DNA of 12,571 nt from an uncultured Acidobacteriota bacterium (GTDB taxonomy: Bacteria > Acidobacteriota > Vicinamibacteria > Vicinamibacterales > UBA8438). The position numbers and the translations under genes are program-made. Under the pieces are notes generated by a model that worked only from the letters and a program-made list of their open reading frames with translations, had not been told where the DNA came from and made no database searches. The stretch spans positions 1 through 12,571 of the forward strand of contig CAJWMX010000031.1 of NCBI GenBank assembly GCA_913043805.1, read 5' to 3'. Below are positions 5,540 to 12,571 of this stretch, piece by piece. How positions within the stretch are numbered: the stretch's first letter is position 1; every line of letters begins with the position of its first letter.

Positions 5540-6910
5540 TCAGTAGTCCGACACCCGCATCGACACGCGGATGATCTCCCGGTCGTTGCGATGGACGATG
5601 TGGCCATTGGCGTAGGCCGGATGCGACCAGTTCACCCGGCGTTCGTCAATCCGACCGTGCGGCGTGCGGGTACCCGAACCGGACGTGGGCTCGATGAGTC
5701 GCGTGCGATCCAGCTCCACGTACCCTTCGGGCGTGAAGCGCGCCGAGATCAGGAACCCGTCGTCGTTGTTCACCAGGTAGCGGTCGCCGTGCCGCACCAT
5801 GAAGGCGGTGCTCCAACGTGCCTGCGCGGTCATCGCGGGACTCATCCACAACCGCTCGCCGGTTCTGGCGTCGAGGCCGCGCAGCTCGCCATAGCTGTCC
5901 ACCCCATAGACGTGGTCGCCGATGATGAGCGGCGTGGTCACCATCGCGTGAATGGTGTCGGTCTGGTCCGGCAGCTCGCTCCGACTCTGGCCACGCCACA
6001 GCTCGGTGGCGGCGGGGCGGTCCTGGTTGAGCCGCATCATCAACGACCCGTTGAAGAACTGCGACACCAGCAGGTAGTCGCCACTCTTGACGGGGGTCGC
6101 CACGGTCACCCCCATCGACACCTCCCACCCGTTCTCCCAGTAGACGTCGCCGGTCACGGGGTTGAGAGACGCAAGTGCCTGGGGATGCCACACGATAAGC
6201 TGGCGCACGCCGCCCGCCTCGAAGATGACCGGCTGGGCGTAGCCCATCTCCGAGGTCACCTCGATGGCGCGCCAGATCTCTTCGCCCGTATGTTTGTCGA
6301 AGGCCATCACCAGGCCGTCCGGCTCACCGCCCACCACCGTGATCAGACGGTCACCGTCGACCAGAGGCGCGCTGACGATGCCCCAGACCGGCACGCTGGT
6401 GCCGTACTCGGCGACGTAGTCCTTCTCCCAGAGCACTTCGCCGGTCTCGACCGAAAAGCAGAACAACCGGCCCGTCGCGCCCAGCACATACACGCGGTCG
6501 CCGTCGACCGTCGGCGTCGCGCGGGGGCCGATGGCATAGCTGACCTGCAGCATCCGGTAGGAGGTCCGCCACTCGTGCGTCCACAACACCTCGCCGGTCT
6601 CTTCGTCGAGCGCCAGCGCCCGCTCGGTCCCGTCGAGAGTGCGGCTGCCCTCTTCCTCACCCCAGTCCGTGATGAAGATCTTCCCGTCAGCCACCGCCGG
6701 CCCGGAATACCCGGAGCGGATGGGCGTGCGCCAGACCACTTTCAGCTCGTCGGGCAGCTCGTCGACGATGCCGGTCTCGTGCCAGATGCCGAGCCGGTCG
6801 GCCCCACGCCACTGCGGCCAGTCCTCGGCGGAAAGCGTAGTGACGGCACCCAGCAGTGCCAACGCAACGAGCACAGAGCGAGGGGAGTGTCTCGACATGA
6901 TGACGGTCAT
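5540..6910 (-). CDS. Secreted PQQ-like beta-propeller protein
   Basis: 456 aa from the ATG at 6910, chosen because GAGGATAGG lies directly upstream; an ATG at 6898 is the alternative. Residues 1-28 are a signal peptide (RSVLVALALLGAVTTLSA), so the protein is periplasmic or surface exposed. The mature part opens with EDWPQWRGADRLGIW, the usual start of bacterial PQQ-like (BamB/YfgL-fold) propellers. Five tryptophan-docking blade motifs are visible: LDEETGEVLW (101), FSVETGEVLW (152), FDKHTGEEIW (214), LNPVTGDVYW (249) and LDARTGERLW (346). No clear PQQ- or calcium-binding catalytic set was identified, so it may be a scaffold or binding protein and not an enzyme. It lies 58 bases downstream of the two YeeE/YedE genes on the same strand and may share their transcript. 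Confidence 0.87.
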   Translation of the reverse strand: MTVIMSRHSPRSVLVALALLGAVTTLSAEDWPQWRGADRLGIWHETGIVDELPDELKVVWRTPIRSGYSGPAVADGKIFITDWGEEEGSRTLDGTERALALDEETGEVLWTHEWRTSYRMLQVSYAIGPRATPTVDGDRVYVLGATGRLFCFSVETGEVLWEKDYVAEYGTSVPVWGIVSAPLVDGDRLITVVGGEPDGLVMAFDKHTGEEIWRAIEVTSEMGYAQPVIFEAGGVRQLIVWHPQALASLNPVTGDVYWENGWEVSMGVTVATPVKSGDYLLVSQFFNGSLMMRLNQDRPAATELWRGQSRSELPDQTDTIHAMVTTPLIIGDHVYGVDSYGELRGLDARTGERLWMSPAMTAQARWSTAFMVRHGDRYLVNNDDGFLISARFTPEGYVELDRTRLIEPTSGSGTRTPHGRIDERRVNWSHPAYANGHIVHRNDREIIRVSMRVSDY

Positions 6911-6968
6911 CCTATCCTCGTCGTCGCCTGCCGACAATCCGTCGAACGCCTCGAGCCGAACATCATGG

Positions 6969-7385
6969 TCACGAACCGCGACTCGCCACCCAGCCGTGGA
7001 GATAGGCGCCGGCGAAGATACCGGCCACCGCCAGAAGTAACGCCACGTTTCCGGCCCCGAGTCCCGCGATGGCCGGCCCGGGGCACACGCCGCAGATCCC
7101 CCAGCCGACGCCAAAGATCGCCGCGCCGCCCAGCGTCTCGCGGTTCAGACCGGAGCGGTGGCGGTCGAAGACGCCCCCGGTCACCGGGGCTCGCATCAAG
7201 CGGGGCCCGAGCTGATAGGCCAGCGCCGTCACGCCGGCGGCCCCACCCAGCACCAGCATCAGCCCGAAGTCCTCCCAGCGGAGGAAGCTCAGCACCACCT
7301 CTGGCTGCACCATGGTGGCCATGGCCAGACCGAAGCCGAACAGGACGCCCGTGACCAGCGCGATCCCCAGGGTCTTGGCATCCAT
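6969..7385 (-). CDS. YeeE/YedE-family membrane protein, second half-transporter (DUF6691/PmpB-like)
   Basis: 138 aa with about four hydrophobic segments. The N-terminal segment LGIALVTGVLFGFGLAMATM is followed by VQPEVVLSFLRWEDFGLML. The signature FGVGWGICGVCPGPAIAGL (residues 91-109) carries the two cysteines C98 and C101. YeeE/YedE proteins are inner-membrane proteins; the characterised TsuA takes up thiosulfate using conserved cysteines. Full-length members have two such halves; here each half is its own gene. The ATG at 7385 lies one base after the TGA of the first half, with GGAGG (minus strand) in the end of that gene acting as ribosome site. The substrate is inferred to be a small sulfur species. 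Confidence 0.88.
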   Translation of the reverse strand: MDAKTLGIALVTGVLFGFGLAMATMVQPEVVLSFLRWEDFGLMLVLGGAAGVTALAYQLGPRLMRAPVTGGVFDRHRSGLNRETLGGAAIFGVGWGICGVCPGPAIAGLGAGNVALLLAVAGIFAGAYLHGWVASRGS

Positions 7386-7386
7386 G

Positions 7387-7857
7387 TCAGGCGCCTCCGA
7401 GCGCCAGCACCAGCCGGGCGCTGAGCATGGCCGTGGCCAGGAACGTCAGCACCGCGAGGAGCGAGGGCAACCGGAACGACGCCAGCCCGCAGATGCCATG
7501 CCCCGACGTGCAGCCGTCACTCATACGAGCGCCGAAACCGATCAGCACGCCGCCCACCGCGAGTTGCCACGGCGTCACGCTGGTCGCGAGCGCACTGCCG
7601 TCTCCGACACCAACGGTGTACAGCGCCGCTCCACCCACGAGGCCCAGCGCCAGGACGGCCCGCCAGCCTCGTGACGCCACCATCCGCTCGCGCTGGAAAT
7701 AGTCGAGCCGGGACACCCACGACCAGGTCGAGCTGAAGACGGTGCTCATGCCCGTGATCAGCCCGGCCGTCACAAAGGCCAGGCTCACCCCCACCCCGAT
7801 CACCACGCCGCCCGTCAGGTAGTGCGCCCACCCGCTGGGAAACCCCTCAGCCGCCAT
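7387..7857 (-). CDS. YeeE/YedE-family membrane protein, first half-transporter (PmpA-like)
   Basis: 156 aa from the ATG at 7857, preceded by a strong GGAGG seven bases upstream; the frame is open further upstream to 7929 but without signal or homology. The hydrophobic segments are HYLTGGVVIGVGVSLAFVTA, WRAVLALGLVGGAALYTVGV, and the hallmark LIGFGARMSDGCTSGHGICG (residues 105-124) with cysteines C116 and C123, then a last helix LLAVLTFLATAMLSARLVLA. It pairs with the next gene (one-base gap) to rebuild a complete YeeE/YedE channel, as in TsuA-type thiosulfate uptake. Its start faces the helicase gene across 65 bases, so both promoters lie in that gap. No rhodanese, TusA or sulfur oxidation gene is visible nearby, so the sulfur role rests on the family. 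Confidence 0.88.
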   Translation of the reverse strand: MAAEGFPSGWAHYLTGGVVIGVGVSLAFVTAGLITGMSTVFSSTWSWVSRLDYFQRERMVASRGWRAVLALGLVGGAALYTVGVGDGSALATSVTPWQLAVGGVLIGFGARMSDGCTSGHGICGLASFRLPSLLAVLTFLATAMLSARLVLALGGA

Positions 7858-7884
7858 CACACGCCTCCATCGAGGCTCCAGACC

Positions 7885-7921
7885 ATACCGCACCGTCCCG
7901 CGATCGGTCGACGGGTGGTAT
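7885..7921. promoter_or_regulatory. Imperfect dyad in the divergent YeeE/helicase promoter gap
   Basis: The arms are ATACC (7885-7889) plus CCGTC (7893-7897) and GACGG (7910-7914) plus GGTAT (7917-7921), with a CGATCG palindrome (7901-7906) near the centre. The dyad fills most of the 65-base gap between the starts at 7857 and 7923 and ends one base before the helicase GTG. It could be an operator controlling both directions or a 5' leader hairpin on the helicase mRNA. No regulator gene is next to it. Confidence 0.4.
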
Positions 7922-7922
7922 C

Positions 7923-10262
7923 GTGGCATCGGCCGTGTCGACCCACCCGCGTTCGTCCGCGTCGGAGCTCACCGCGCTGCTCGGTCCCACCAACACCGGC
8001 AAGACCCATCGCGCGGTGGAGCGTCTGCTCGAACACCAGACCGGGATGATCGGGCTGCCGCTCCGGCTCCTGGCGCGGGAAGTCTACGACCGACTCAGCG
8101 TACGGGCGGGTGAGGAAACGGTGGCGCTCATCACCGGCGAAGAAAAACGGGTACCGGAGCGACCCCGCTACTGGGTCTGCACGGTCGAAGCGATGCCGCT
8201 CGGCCGCAAGGTCGATTTCCTGGCCGTCGACGAGGTGCAGCTCGCGACGCACATCGAACGAGGCCATGTCTTCACCGATCGCCTGCTCCACGCGCGCGGT
8301 CGGAAGGAGACCTGGTTCCTCGGCTCGAACAGCCTGCGGCCCCTCGTCGCCGCACTTGTACCAGAGGCTCGCCTCAAGAGCCACACACGACTGTCCACGC
8401 TGAAGCACCGCGGCCGGCTGAAGGTGAGCGGGCTGCCGCCACGTACAGCGATCGTCGCGTTCTCGATGGCCCGCGTGTGGGAGCTGGCCGACCGGGTACG
8501 CGCCCGCCGCGGCGGCGCGGCCGTCGTACTCGGGGCGCTCTCACCCCGCACGCGGAACGCGCAGGTCGCCCTCTATCAGAGCGGCGAGGTCGACTATCTG
8601 GTGGCCACCGACGCCATCGGCATGGGGCTGAACCTGGACATCGACCATGTCGCATTCGCCGAACTCCGGAAGTTCGATGGCCGGGGCAGTCGCAACCTCG
8701 ATCGGGTCGAGCTGGGCCAGATTGCCGGCCGCGCGGGGCGTCACCTCAACGACGGCACCTTCGGCACGCTGGCGCCCGCCGATACCCTCGCTCCAGCCCT
8801 GGCCACCGCCATCGAAGAGCACCACTTCCCCGCCGCCCAGCGCGTGATGTGGCGGAACCGCAACCTCGACTTCTCGTCGGTCGACGCGCTGCTCGCCTCG
8901 CTTGAGCAGCGACCGGACCGCCCTGAGCTCCGGTTGATGGCGCGGGCCGCCGATACCGACGCCCTGCGCGGTCTCGCCGCTGACCCGGTCATCCGCCCCA
9001 GGGTCGAGGGCGAGGGGGCCGTGCGCCTGCTGTGGGAGGTGTGCCAGATTCCCGACTACCGCCAGCTGGTGCTCGAGGACCATGTGGCCATCCTGGGCGA
9101 CATCTACCGCCAGCTGGCGAGCGAGCGGGGCACCCTGAGCGCCGATTGGCTCGAACGGCGGATTGCACCGCTCGACAACGTGACCGGCGCCATCGACGAC
9201 CTGCTGACCCGGCTCGCGTTCATCCGCACCTGGACCTACGTCGCACATCGGCCGGCCTGGGCGCCCGATCACGAAAGCTGGCGTGCGCGCACCCGGGCCA
9301 TCGAGGACAAACTGAGCGACGCGCTGCACGAACAGCTGGTCGAACGGTTCGTGACCCGCCGGCGCGCCCACGTCGACGTGCATGTCGGCGACATGGCGCC
9401 TCGACCCGACAGTCCGTTCGCCGTGCTGGCCGATCTGGCCAGGACATCCCCGCCGCCCAAGACGTCGAACTGGCTGGAAGACCTGATCGACGCGCCCCAT
9501 GAACGGCTCGCTTTCGCTCCGACCGGACGCGTCACGTTCGGCGACCACGAGGTGGGACGTCTGGGGCAAGGCGACGATCTGCTGCGCCCCACAGTCGCCG
9601 TCGACCCCGGTCTGGATCTGTCGCGGGGCCTGGGGAGCCGGGTACAACGGCGCCTGACCGCGGCGGGACGAGACCTGGCGGGTGAAGTTCTCGCCCCGCT
9701 CCGCACCGACCGACTGGCCGATGCCAGCGGGGCGGTCCGGGGCCTGCTGTATCAACTGGAGCAGGGACTCGGCACGATCTCGGCCGCATCCGCGCGGAAG
9801 CAGGTGCGAGCGCTCTTGGCCGAAGAGCGCAAGGGGCTGGAGCGGTTCGGCGTACGCCTTGGCTATCGCTATGTGTTTCTCGGATCGGCGCTGAAGCCGA
9901 GCGTCGTGGAGCGACGCCTGGCGCTGGCCAACGCGTTCTGGGGGGTGGCGGTCGAGGGCCTCGCGCCTGGGGCGGTCTCAACCGACGCCAGGTCGGAGGT
10001 CCCGGCCGAGTTCTACGACGCCATCGGCTTCCCGCGGCTCGGGCCGCTCGCCGTGCGCGCTGATGTCGCGGAGAAGGTGAGCCGCGCGCTGCATCACGCG
10101 GCCCGGCGGGGCCCCTTCACACCAGACCCGCAACTGTGCGCCAGGCTGTCGTGCCAGGCCGAGCACCTGGCGCCCGTGGTCGAGGCGCTCGGCTACCGTC
10201 CCCTCGGCGACGGCACCTTCATCGACCCGAAGCGACGCAAACGCCGCTCATCTGCCGCCTAG
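7923..10262 (+). CDS. SUV3-like DExH-box RNA helicase
   Basis: 779 aa. The N-terminal helicase core shows motif I GPTNTGKTH (21-29), ALITGEEKRVPE (68-79), motif Ib CTVEAM (86-91), motif II DEVQ (103-106), SNSLRP, LSTLKHRGRLKVSG (157-170), motif V ATDAIGMGLNLDIDHVAF (228-245) and motif VI QIAGRAGR (266-273). These are typical of the Suv3 family (mitochondrial Suv3 and alphaproteobacterial relatives), ATP-dependent RNA unwinders linked to RNA decay. The C-terminal half keeps the family features WEVCQIPDYRQ, GVRLGYRYVFLGSALKP (about 648-664), and a terminal module (YDAIGFPRLGPLAVRADV) ending in a basic tail PKRRKRRSSAA. The start is GTG at 7923; a GTG at 7935 is possible. Known members are often 700-1100 aa, so this looks complete. 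No PNPase or RNase partner gene is adjacent. Confidence 0.9.
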   Translation: MASAVSTHPRSSASELTALLGPTNTGKTHRAVERLLEHQTGMIGLPLRLLAREVYDRLSVRAGEETVALITGEEKRVPERPRYWVCTVEAMPLGRKVDFLAVDEVQLATHIERGHVFTDRLLHARGRKETWFLGSNSLRPLVAALVPEARLKSHTRLSTLKHRGRLKVSGLPPRTAIVAFSMARVWELADRVRARRGGAAVVLGALSPRTRNAQVALYQSGEVDYLVATDAIGMGLNLDIDHVAFAELRKFDGRGSRNLDRVELGQIAGRAGRHLNDGTFGTLAPADTLAPALATAIEEHHFPAAQRVMWRNRNLDFSSVDALLASLEQRPDRPELRLMARAADTDALRGLAADPVIRPRVEGEGAVRLLWEVCQIPDYRQLVLEDHVAILGDIYRQLASERGTLSADWLERRIAPLDNVTGAIDDLLTRLAFIRTWTYVAHRPAWAPDHESWRARTRAIEDKLSDALHEQLVERFVTRRRAHVDVHVGDMAPRPDSPFAVLADLARTSPPPKTSNWLEDLIDAPHERLAFAPTGRVTFGDHEVGRLGQGDDLLRPTVAVDPGLDLSRGLGSRVQRRLTAAGRDLAGEVLAPLRTDRLADASGAVRGLLYQLEQGLGTISAASARKQVRALLAEERKGLERFGVRLGYRYVFLGSALKPSVVERRLALANAFWGVAVEGLAPGAVSTDARSEVPAEFYDAIGFPRLGPLAVRADVAEKVSRALHHAARRGPFTPDPQLCARLSCQAEHLAPVVEALGYRPLGDGTFIDPKRRKRRSSAA

Positions 10263-10269
10263 CGGAAGC

Positions 10270-10490
10270 CTACGGCTCGACTGTTACTTCGCCGAGCGCC
10301 CAGGGGTGCTCGGTGCAGTGGAACTCCTCCACGCCAGCCGCATCGAACGACACATAGGCAAAGAGCCCCGGTTCGATCTGACCCGTCGACCAGCTGCCGT
10401 CCCGTGCCTCGATGGTGTGGGTCAACGACCCGTTGTTGACGAAGCGCACGCGCGTGCCGGTGGTCACCTGCGAGCGCTGCGGGTTGAAGG
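10270..10490 (-). other. Cupredoxin (plastocyanin-like) domain of the PQQ propeller protein
   Basis: The last 70 or so residues carry the type-1 copper pattern: His639 in LTHTIEA, then Cys673 and His676 in HCTEHPWALGE. The loop length matches amicyanin (C-x-x-H-x-x-M), but Ala679 stands where the axial Met would be. The domain is joined to the propeller by a linker rich in Pro, Thr and Glu (about 573-600). Confidence 0.75.
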
Positions 10491-12333
10491 TGTGCTCGTC
10501 GAGCGCGGTCCGGGCGCCACCGAGCGACCAGGACGGATTCACCCGCAGACTGCCGGTCTGGATCTCGTCGGTCTCGGTCGGCGTCGGTCCGGTCCAGCGG
10601 ACGAGGTCTGGTGGATTGTCGACCGCCTCGTCCCGCGGTGGCACGTCGCCGTCGAGCGCGAACGCCCACAACTCGCTCCCCATCGGCATGGCGATGTACT
10701 GCGTACCGTCGATCGCGTAGGTCGCCACCGGACCGGGACGCATCCGCGCGCCGGCCGGCGTGGCCTGGAACGCCCACAGCTTCTCGCCGGTCGCGGCGTC
10801 ATAGGCATCGAGCTGCCCGTCGGCCGAGCCCCAGAAGACGAGCCCGCCGGCCGTCGACATCGGCCCGCTGGTCGCCAGGCGTCCGCCGAGCAGGTCCTGC
10901 TTCCAGGTCACCGTGTTCGTGCGGGGATCCACGGCCGCGAGCACCCCAACCGATTCTGGCAATCCGAGCCGGTCGTAGCCCCCCGGACGGTTGTCCGAGA
11001 TCCAGGGATCCTCGAATCGCCGCGCGAACCCGACGTGGCTCCGCCCCTGCGCGTAGATCAGACCGGTCTGGGGGCTGAACGACATCGGCGTCACCCGCAC
11101 CATGGGGATCGGTGAACCGAGCCCGACCACTGCCGGGGTATCGGTGGACGGCGGGGTGAAGAAGCTGCAGCTCAACTCGAACGGTGGTGGGATGCGGTCT
11201 CGCCACAATGAACAGTCGGGGATGATCCGCTCGGCGCCCACCGGGAACGGCTGGGTGTCGGCGGTGAGCTGATCCGGGTCCTGCGGCACCGGGCGCTGCT
11301 CGATCGGAATCAGCGGCTCGCCGGTCTCCCGATCGAACAGAAACAGGAAGCCGTCGGCACGGATGGCGGCGACACCCTTGCGGAGCTCGCCGTCCATCTC
11401 GACGTCATAGAGCAGCATCGGCGTGGCGATGTCGGCATCCCAGATGTCGTGGCGGACCACCTGGAAATGCCAGCGGCGCTCACCGGTCTCGATGTCGACC
11501 GCCAGGACCGCCGCCGTGAACAGGTTGTCGCCCCCACGAATCTCGCCGCCGAACATTGGCACCGGGTTGCCCGTGGCGAAATAGACGAGCCCCAGTTCCG
11601 GGTCGACCGTCCCCACCAGCCAGACGCCCCCGCCACCCACTTCCCAGATGTTCGAGTCCTGTGGCCACGAGTCGTGGCCGAACTCGCCCGGCCGCGGAAT
11701 GACGTGGAACGTCCACAGCAGCTCGCCGCTGTCGGCGTCGAGTCCGACGATCCGCCCTTGGCCGCCACTGTCGCCGTTGGCGACACCCACGAACACCTTG
11801 CCGTCGGCGATGATCGGCGCCGTGGTGACGGTCTCGCCCGCCACGTCGGGGTCGCTCCCCACGTCGGTCGCCCACAGCAACTCGCCGGTCTCCTGGCTGA
11901 TGGCGCCCACCTCGACGCTCCGCAGCCCGACGTAGACCTTGTCGTCGTCGACTCCCACGCCCTGCCACGACGGCGCACGGCCCGACGCGGGATCGTCCGC
12001 CTGCCACTGCCAGCGGGACTCTCCGGTCGCGCCATCGATCGCCACCACGCTCGCCGCCGCGGTCAGATAGATGACACCGTCCTTGACGGCCGGCGTCGAT
12101 CGGGACGAGCCGCCACCGGGAATCCGGATCACCCACTCGCCGCCAAGGCGGTCGATGGTGTCGGTCGAGATCTGGTCTAGCGTCGAATAGCGTGAACTTG
12201 TCCAATCGCCGCCCGCCATCGGCCAGTCGTCGGCCGAGAAGCTACTGCCCACCTGTTGGCCCGCGGCGGGGGCGGACAGGAAAGCCACGAGGAGAGATGC
12301 AGCCAGTGACGCCGGTCGGGAAATTCTTTGCAT
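10270..12333 (-). CDS. Secreted PQQ dehydrogenase-like beta-propeller fused to a C-terminal cupredoxin domain
   Basis: 687 aa from the ATG at 12333; a TTG at 12372 would add 13 residues ahead of the signal peptide. Residues 1-26 are a signal peptide (ASLLVAFLSAPAAGQ). The propeller opens DDWPMAGGDWTSSRYSTLDQI and has blade motifs such as IDGATGESRWQW (99-110), SQETGELLW (146-154), LDADSGELLWTF (198-209), VDIETGERRWHF (289-300 region) and YDAATGEKLWAF (511-522). YFATGNP (251-257) and RHDIWDAD (294-301) sit at the places of the Asn ligand and catalytic Asp of methanol/alcohol dehydrogenases. The vicinal Cys pair and a clear calcium-ligand Glu were not seen. Residues about 618-687 form a cupredoxin with H639, C673 and H676 (TFNPQRSQVTTGTRVRF, THTIEA, FHCTEHPWALGEV), a plausible built-in electron acceptor. 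The gene converges on the helicase gene with 7 bases between the stops. Confidence 0.87.
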   Translation of the reverse strand: MQRISRPASLAASLLVAFLSAPAAGQQVGSSFSADDWPMAGGDWTSSRYSTLDQISTDTIDRLGGEWVIRIPGGGSSRSTPAVKDGVIYLTAAASVVAIDGATGESRWQWQADDPASGRAPSWQGVGVDDDKVYVGLRSVEVGAISQETGELLWATDVGSDPDVAGETVTTAPIIADGKVFVGVANGDSGGQGRIVGLDADSGELLWTFHVIPRPGEFGHDSWPQDSNIWEVGGGGVWLVGTVDPELGLVYFATGNPVPMFGGEIRGGDNLFTAAVLAVDIETGERRWHFQVVRHDIWDADIATPMLLYDVEMDGELRKGVAAIRADGFLFLFDRETGEPLIPIEQRPVPQDPDQLTADTQPFPVGAERIIPDCSLWRDRIPPPFELSCSFFTPPSTDTPAVVGLGSPIPMVRVTPMSFSPQTGLIYAQGRSHVGFARRFEDPWISDNRPGGYDRLGLPESVGVLAAVDPRTNTVTWKQDLLGGRLATSGPMSTAGGLVFWGSADGQLDAYDAATGEKLWAFQATPAGARMRPGPVATYAIDGTQYIAMPMGSELWAFALDGDVPPRDEAVDNPPDLVRWTGPTPTETDEIQTGSLRVNPSWSLGGARTALDEHTFNPQRSQVTTGTRVRFVNNGSLTHTIEARDGSWSTGQIEPGLFAYVSFDAAGVEEFHCTEHPWALGEVTVEP

Positions 12334-12399
12334 GACGGGTGGAACTCTGGTGGAGGTTGGGCTCGATGTCAAGGCGCAGGCGGGGGTAGGATTCGGCGC
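12334..12399. promoter_or_regulatory. Divergent intergenic region between the propeller-cupredoxin gene and the radical SAM gene
   Basis: This 66-base gap must hold leaders or promoters for both flanking genes. The plus-strand ribosome site GGGGGTAGGA (12382-12391) is clear, eight bases before the ATG at 12400. No convincing -35/-10 pair and no inverted repeat were seen; the minus-strand start has no strong Shine-Dalgarno. Confidence 0.4.
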
Positions 12400-12571
12400 A
12401 TGCGTCTCCTGCTGGTCACCCCTCCGATGGTACAGCCGAACACGCCGTATCCGGCGACGGCGTACCTCTCCGGGTTTCTCAACCAGCGGCCGGACCAGCT
12501 GGGACTGGACGTGCGGCAGGCCGACGCCTCTCTCGAGCTTTTCCTGAGGGTGTTCTCGCGGGCGGGTCTGA
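12400..12571 (+). CDS. B12-binding domain radical SAM protein, N-terminal part (runs off the right edge)
   Basis: 57 codons are visible from the ATG at 12400, with GGTAGGA eight bases upstream. The translation starts MRLLLVTPPMVQPNTPYPAT, then YLSGFLNQRPDQLGLDVRQA and SLELFLRVFSRAGL. The LLLVTPP beginning followed by P-Y-P-A-T-x-Y-L-x-G-F-L is typical of the cobalamin-binding N-terminal domain of class B radical SAM proteins (BchE/HpnJ-like superfamily). The CxxxCxxC iron-sulfur motif would lie beyond the window, so the assignment rests on the N-terminus only. The reaction and substrate cannot be told. Confidence 0.68.
   Translation, partial: MRLLLVTPPMVQPNTPYPATAYLSGFLNQRPDQLGLDVRQADASLELFLRVFSRAGL

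Noticed and set aside
5591..7354. 587-codon open frame on the plus strand opposite the propeller and YeeE/YedE genes
   Set aside because: It spans two real minus-strand genes, is rich in His, Arg, Pro and Gly without domains, and is explained by codon bias of the opposite strand.
8541..9755. 404-codon open frame on the minus strand inside the helicase gene
   Set aside because: It is antisense to a clear SUV3-like helicase and has no recognisable motif.
11449..12180. 243-codon plus-strand frame opposite the PQQ propeller-cupredoxin gene
   Set aside because: Antisense shadow of a well-supported gene; no ribosome site or motif.
12357..12392. TTGGGC (12357-12362) and TAGGAT (12387-12392) as a promoter for the radical SAM gene
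   Set aside because: The spacing of 24 bases is too long, and TAGGA is better explained as part of the ribosome binding site.
1..12571. CRISPR arrays, tRNA/rRNA genes, insertion sequences, phage or defence genes
   Set aside because: No regularly spaced direct repeats, cloverleaf-like segments, transposase motifs, terminal inverted repeats or known defence domains were found.

Overview
The window is GC-rich and densely coded. It looks like a chromosomal piece of an Acidobacteriota-type bacterium, possibly the Vicinamibacteria lineage. The grounds are the large secreted PQQ-type beta-propellers, an ADOP/MacB-type permease remnant, a secreted 'DPDLQGVWDFRTITPLQRP' protein, and a secreted protein with C-terminal AVH/ELR-type repeats. 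This is an inference from protein style; there is no rRNA or marker tree here. No tRNA, rRNA, CRISPR array, transposase or integrase was seen. No stretch longer than about 300 bases lacks a gene or gene remnant.

Layout. Positions 1-319 (minus) hold the start of a secreted protein that runs off the left edge. Divergent from it is a plus-strand run: a secreted repeat protein (420-1250), a membrane-anchored LCM/PPM1-type methyltransferase (1254-2246), a 5'-truncated ABC permease remnant (about 2255-2947) and trmB (3002-3661). A minus-strand NDH-2/SelD-associated-type flavoprotein gene follows (3684-4781). It is split by one in-frame TAG and is called a pseudogene. Two small membrane proteins (4868-5191 and 5204-5503) are on the plus strand.

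A minus-strand block then holds, in transcription order, two YeeE/YedE half-transporters (7857-7387, then 7385-6969) and a secreted PQQ-like beta-propeller (6910-5540). Divergent from it is a large SUV3-like RNA helicase gene (7923-10262). Converging on that gene, with 7 bases between them, is a secreted PQQ dehydrogenase-like propeller with a C-terminal cupredoxin domain (12333-10270). At the right edge (12400-12571, plus) a B12-binding/radical SAM protein begins.

How the genes work together: periplasmic or envelope redox is the loose theme (PQQ propellers, a cupredoxin electron acceptor, a decayed NADH dehydrogenase-like flavoprotein, sulfur-type YeeE/YedE membrane proteins). RNA metabolism is represented by TrmB and the SUV3-like helicase. 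I see no phage-defence island or biosynthetic cluster. The most unusual items are the propeller-cupredoxin fusion with an apparently missing axial copper ligand, the single-nonsense flavoprotein gene, the Bacteroidetes-like TrmB, the SUV3-like helicase, and the triple-repeat domain in the secreted protein at 420-1250. None of these amounts to a demonstrably new system.
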